Positions 52,071 to 54,880 of a stretch of DNA of 54,880 nucleotides are shown here, piece after piece. The DNA comes from an uncultured Bacteroidales bacterium (GTDB lineage: Bacteria; Bacteroidota; Bacteroidia; Bacteroidales; Paludibacteraceae). The notes under the pieces are model-generated. The model was given only the letters and a program-made list of their open reading frames with translations, was not told the DNA's origin and ran no database searches. The stretch's first letter is position 1, and every line of letters begins with the position of its first letter. The stretch spans positions 1-54,880 of the forward strand of contig CACWNR010000012.1 of NCBI GenBank assembly GCA_902762355.1. The letters run 5' to 3'. The position numbers and the translations under genes are program-made.

Positions 52071-54880
52071 ATGGCAAAAGAGAAAAAATTTATGACCATG
52101 GATGGTAACGCAGCTGCGGCGCATGTGGCTTACATGTTCACCGAGGTAGCTGCTATCTATCCTATCACGCCGTCGTCTCCGATGGCAGAGAACGTGGACG
52201 AGTGGGCTGCCGCAGGTCGCAAGAACCTGTTCGGCGAGACCGTTTTGGTACAGGAGATGCAGTCTGAGGCCGGTGCAGCAGGTGCTGTTCACGGTTCGCT
52301 GAACGCAGGTGCCCTGACCACCACTTTCACGGCTTCGCAGGGTTTGCTGCTCATGATCCCGAACATGTACAAGATCGCCGGTGAGTTGATCCCGACCGTC
52401 TTCCATGTATCGGCTCGTACGCTCGCTTCGCACGTGCTCTGTATCTTCGGTGACCACCAGGATGTCATGGCGTGCCGTCAGACCGGTTTCGCTATGCTCG
52501 CTGAGGCTTCCGTACAAGAAGTGATGGACCTCGCAGGTGTAGCTCACTTGGCAACGATCAAGAGCCGCGTGCCGTTCCTCAACTTCTTCGACGGTTTCCG
52601 TACGTCGCACGAGTACCAGAAAGTAGAGGCGATGGATATGGAGGATCTCCGTCCATTAGTAGACTACAAGGCACTCCAGGAGTTCCGTGAGCGTGCTCTC
52701 AGCCCGATGCGTCCTGAGATGCGCGGTATGGCGGAGAACCCCGATGTCTTCTTCGCTCACCGCGAGAGCTGCAACCGTTATTACGACGGCGTAGCGGACA
52801 TCGTTTCCGATTACATGAAGGAGATCAGCAAGATCACCGGCCGCGAGTATCGTCCGTTCAACTACTACGGCGCTGCTGACGCAGAGAACATCATCATCTG
52901 TATGGGTTCTGCTTGTGAGGCTATCCGCGAAGTGATTGATTATGAGGCTGCTAAGGGTAACAAGAAACTCGGTCTCATCAACGTACACCTCTATCGTCCG
53001 TTCAGCCTCAAGTACTTGCAAGAGGCTCTGCCGAAGAGCGCAAAACGTATCTGCGTGCTCGATCGTACCAAAGAGCCGGGCGCTAACGGCGAACCGCTTT
53101 ACCTCGATGTAAAAGACGCACTCGACGAACTCGGTCTCAAGGACCTGCTCGTAGTAGGCGGTCGTTACGGTCTGGGTTCCAACGATACCACTCCGGCACA
53201 GATGCTCGCAGTATTCGAGAACCTCGCGCTGCCGCAACCGAAGAACCACTTCACCGTGGGTATCAACGATGACCTCACCTTCACTTCTCTGCCTGTTGGC
53301 GAGGAGATCGCGATGGGTGACGCTTCGCTCTTCCAGGCTAAGTTCTACGGACTCGGTGCAGACGGTACCGTCGGTGCTAACAAGAACTCGGTTAAGATCA
53401 TCGGTGACACCACCGACAAATACTGCCAGGCTTACTTCTCTTACGATAGTAAGAAATCCGGTGGATTCACCTGCTCGCACCTCCGTTTCGGCGACGAGCC
53501 TATCCACTCGACCTATCTCGTTACCACGCCTAACTTCGTGGCATGCCACGTTCAGGCTTACCTCCACATGTACGATGTGACCCGCGGTCTGCAGGACGGC
53601 GGTACGTTCCTGCTGAACACCATCTGGGAGGGTGACGAGCTGGTTAAGAACCTGCCGAACAAAGTGAAGAAATACTTCGCTGACCATAAGATTAAAGTTT
53701 ATTACATCAACGCTACGAAGATCGCACAGGAGATCGGTCTGGGCAACCGTACCAACACCATCCTCCAGTCTGCATTCTTCCGTATCACCGCAGTCATTCC
53801 TGTTGACAAAGCTGTCGAGGAGATGAAGCACTTCATCGTGAAGTCTTACGGCAAGAAGGGTGAGGATGTCGTTAATAAGAACTACGCTGCTGTGGATCGC
53901 GGTGGTGAGTACAAAGAGCTTGCTATCGATCCCGAATGGTCGAAACTGCCTGCTGATCCCGCTAAGGACTACGGAGATGAGCCGGAGTTCATCACCAAGG
54001 TTGTTCGTCCGATCAACGGTCAGGACGGTGACCTCCTCCCGGTTAGCTCGTTCAAGGGCATCGAGGATGGTACATGGCCTGCAGGTACCGCTAAGTTCGA
54101 GAAACGTGGTGTGTCTGCCTTCGTTCCGGTTTGGACCGCTGACAACTGTATCGAGTGTAACAAGTGTGCGTATGTTTGTCCTCACGCTTGTATCCGTCCG
54201 TTCGTCCTCGACGAGAAAGAGCTCGCAGGCCTCAACGGCGCTGCTACCCGCGAGATGAAAGCTCCGGCTGCCATGAAGGGTATGCACTTCCGTATGCAGG
54301 TCGGCGTTATGGACTGCCTCGGTTGCGGTAACTGCGTCGATGTTTGTCCGGGCAATCCGAAGACCGGCAAAGCACTCGCTATGGTCGATCTCGAGAGCCA
54401 ACTCGGCGAGGCTGCTAACTGGGATTACTGCGTAGAGCACGTAGCTACCAAGCAACACCTCGTTGAACTCAACAACGTCAAGAACAGCCAGTTCGCTACG
54501 CCGCTCTTCGAGTTCTCCGGCGCTTGCTCCGGTTGCGGTGAGACTCCGTATCTGAAGCTCATCAGCCAACTCGTCGGCGACCGCGAGATCATCGCTAACG
54601 CTACCGGTTGTACCTCTATCTACTCCGGGAGGACTTCTGCGAGTACGGTCTCGGTATGCAGATCGCACACCGCAAACTGCGCGAGCGTCTTGCTGCTCTC
54701 ATGCAGAAAGGTCTCGAGTGCGCTGACTGCTCCGACGAACTCAAAGCGATGTTCAAAGAGTGGCTGGAGAACCAGAACTCTGCAGAGGTTACCAACCGTC
54801 TCTACGAGCCGATGGTGGCTGCTATGGAGAAATGCGGTTGCGACACCTGCAAGGCTATCCTCGCTGAGAAAGACCATATC
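52071..54880 (+). CDS. nifJ: pyruvate:ferredoxin (flavodoxin) oxidoreductase, frameshifted and cut by the window end
   Basis: The protein starts MAKEKKFMTMDGNAAAAHVA and follows one-chain PFOR: YPITPSSPMAENVDEW, TASQGLLLMIPNMYKIAGE, the two-cluster domain (CIECNKCAYVCPHAC near residue 693, CLGCGNCVDVCPGN near 749) and the TPP/proximal-cluster start ACSGCGETPYL. It oxidises pyruvate to acetyl-CoA and CO2, reducing ferredoxin. After TGCTSIYSG (54627) about 25 expected residues are absent and the frame changes: the continuation EDFCEYGLGMQIAHRKLRER reads from 54629 in another phase. So the gene has an out-of-frame deletion of roughly 75-80 bases, or the assembly is faulty. The C-terminal ~250 residues lie outside. 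Confidence 0.9.
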   Translation, partial: MAKEKKFMTMDGNAAAAHVAYMFTEVAAIYPITPSSPMAENVDEWAAAGRKNLFGETVLVQEMQSEAGAAGAVHGSLNAGALTTTFTASQGLLLMIPNMYKIAGELIPTVFHVSARTLASHVLCIFGDHQDVMACRQTGFAMLAEASVQEVMDLAGVAHLATIKSRVPFLNFFDGFRTSHEYQKVEAMDMEDLRPLVDYKALQEFRERALSPMRPEMRGMAENPDVFFAHRESCNRYYDGVADIVSDYMKEISKITGREYRPFNYYGAADAENIIICMGSACEAIREVIDYEAAKGNKKLGLINVHLYRPFSLKYLQEALPKSAKRICVLDRTKEPGANGEPLYLDVKDALDELGLKDLLVVGGRYGLGSNDTTPAQMLAVFENLALPQPKNHFTVGINDDLTFTSLPVGEEIAMGDASLFQAKFYGLGADGTVGANKNSVKIIGDTTDKYCQAYFSYDSKKSGGFTCSHLRFGDEPIHSTYLVTTPNFVACHVQAYLHMYDVTRGLQDGGTFLLNTIWEGDELVKNLPNKVKKYFADHKIKVYYINATKIAQEIGLGNRTNTILQSAFFRITAVIPVDKAVEEMKHFIVKSYGKKGEDVVNKNYAAVDRGGEYKELAIDPEWSKLPADPAKDYGDEPEFITKVVRPINGQDGDLLPVSSFKGIEDGTWPAGTAKFEKRGVSAFVPVWTADNCIECNKCAYVCPHACIRPFVLDEKELAGLNGAATREMKAPAAMKGMHFRMQVGVMDCLGCGNCVDVCPGNPKTGKALAMVDLESQLGEAANWDYCVEHVATKQHLVELNNVKNSQFATPLFEFSGACSGCGETPYLKLISQLVGDREIIANATGCTSIYSGRTSASTVSVCRSHTANCASVLLLSCRKVSSALTAPTNSKRCSKSGWRTRTLQRLPTVSTSRWWLLWRNAVATPARLSSLRKTI

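Noticed and set aside
52656-54668. Long minus-strand open frame of 670 codons opposite nifJ
   Set aside because: It is the antisense shadow of nifJ, whose plus-strand frame encodes clear PFOR motifs. The minus product has no recognisable domain and a composition typical of antisense GC-rich codons.

Overview
The window looks like a chromosomal contig piece from an uncultured member of the order Bacteroidales (Bacteroidota). The evidence is the promoter type (TTG near -33, about 20 bp, then TAnnTTTG near -7), the general scarcity of Shine-Dalgarno sequences, type IX secretion (T9SS) style C-termini, a large TonB-dependent receptor with an N-terminal carboxypeptidase-like domain, DUF2130 and IgGFc-binding/PKD surface proteins, and a pyruvate:ferredoxin oxidoreductase typical of an anaerobe. 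I cannot assign a genus.

Layout. Positions 1-900 hold the 3' end of a 23S rRNA gene, a complete 5S rRNA and what looks like a decayed second 5S 3' end, embedded in small palindromes and short tandem repeats. Positions 1027-3026 hold a small conserved hypothetical protein and a DUF4143 AAA ATPase. Positions 3286-9585 form an AT-rich, tightly packed four-gene cassette: a SIR2-like protein, a Dam-type adenine methyltransferase with an extra N-terminal domain, a PD-(D/E)XK/DGQHR fusion protein and an SF2 helicase. I read it as a defence (restriction-like) island and as the most interesting object here. It is followed by a 48-residue Cys/His-rich protein and the remnant of another DUF4143 ATPase.

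From 10261 on the content is mostly housekeeping and cell-envelope genes: a DUF4874/DUF4832 secreted protein, a crotonase (ScpB-like), an SDR dehydrogenase, DUF2130, free methionine sulfoxide reductase, a CotH protein, a CYTH enzyme and tRNA-Ser. These are followed by a minus-strand run of TonB receptor, mutS, mltG and a Usp-like gene, then cstA-engB, tRNA-Val, PAP2 phosphatase, a surface trio (IgGFc/PKD, OmpA-family, IgGFc/PKD), an endonuclease I, pssA, an AmpG-like MFS protein, a PpiD-like foldase and an OB-fold lipoprotein.

Positions 42550-44008 are the infC-rpmI-rplT operon, with infC most likely starting at a non-canonical AUU codon. It converges on dapA, a DUF6913-like gene, ligA and a secreted EEP-family protein. 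A divergent promoter pair then drives an ftsB/divIC-like gene, a small membrane protein and ruvC. The window ends with a 2[4Fe-4S] ferredoxin, an AAA ATPase and nifJ, which carries an apparent out-of-frame internal deletion and runs off the end.

Two layers lie beneath the genes. The first is a set of short tandem arrays: 11-bp units in the spacers upstream of several genes, and 7-9 bp units in leaders and, in frame, inside four protein genes. The second is a conserved promoter class shared by the tRNAs and a candidate short RNA that runs into a tandem array of terminator-like 59-bp units.
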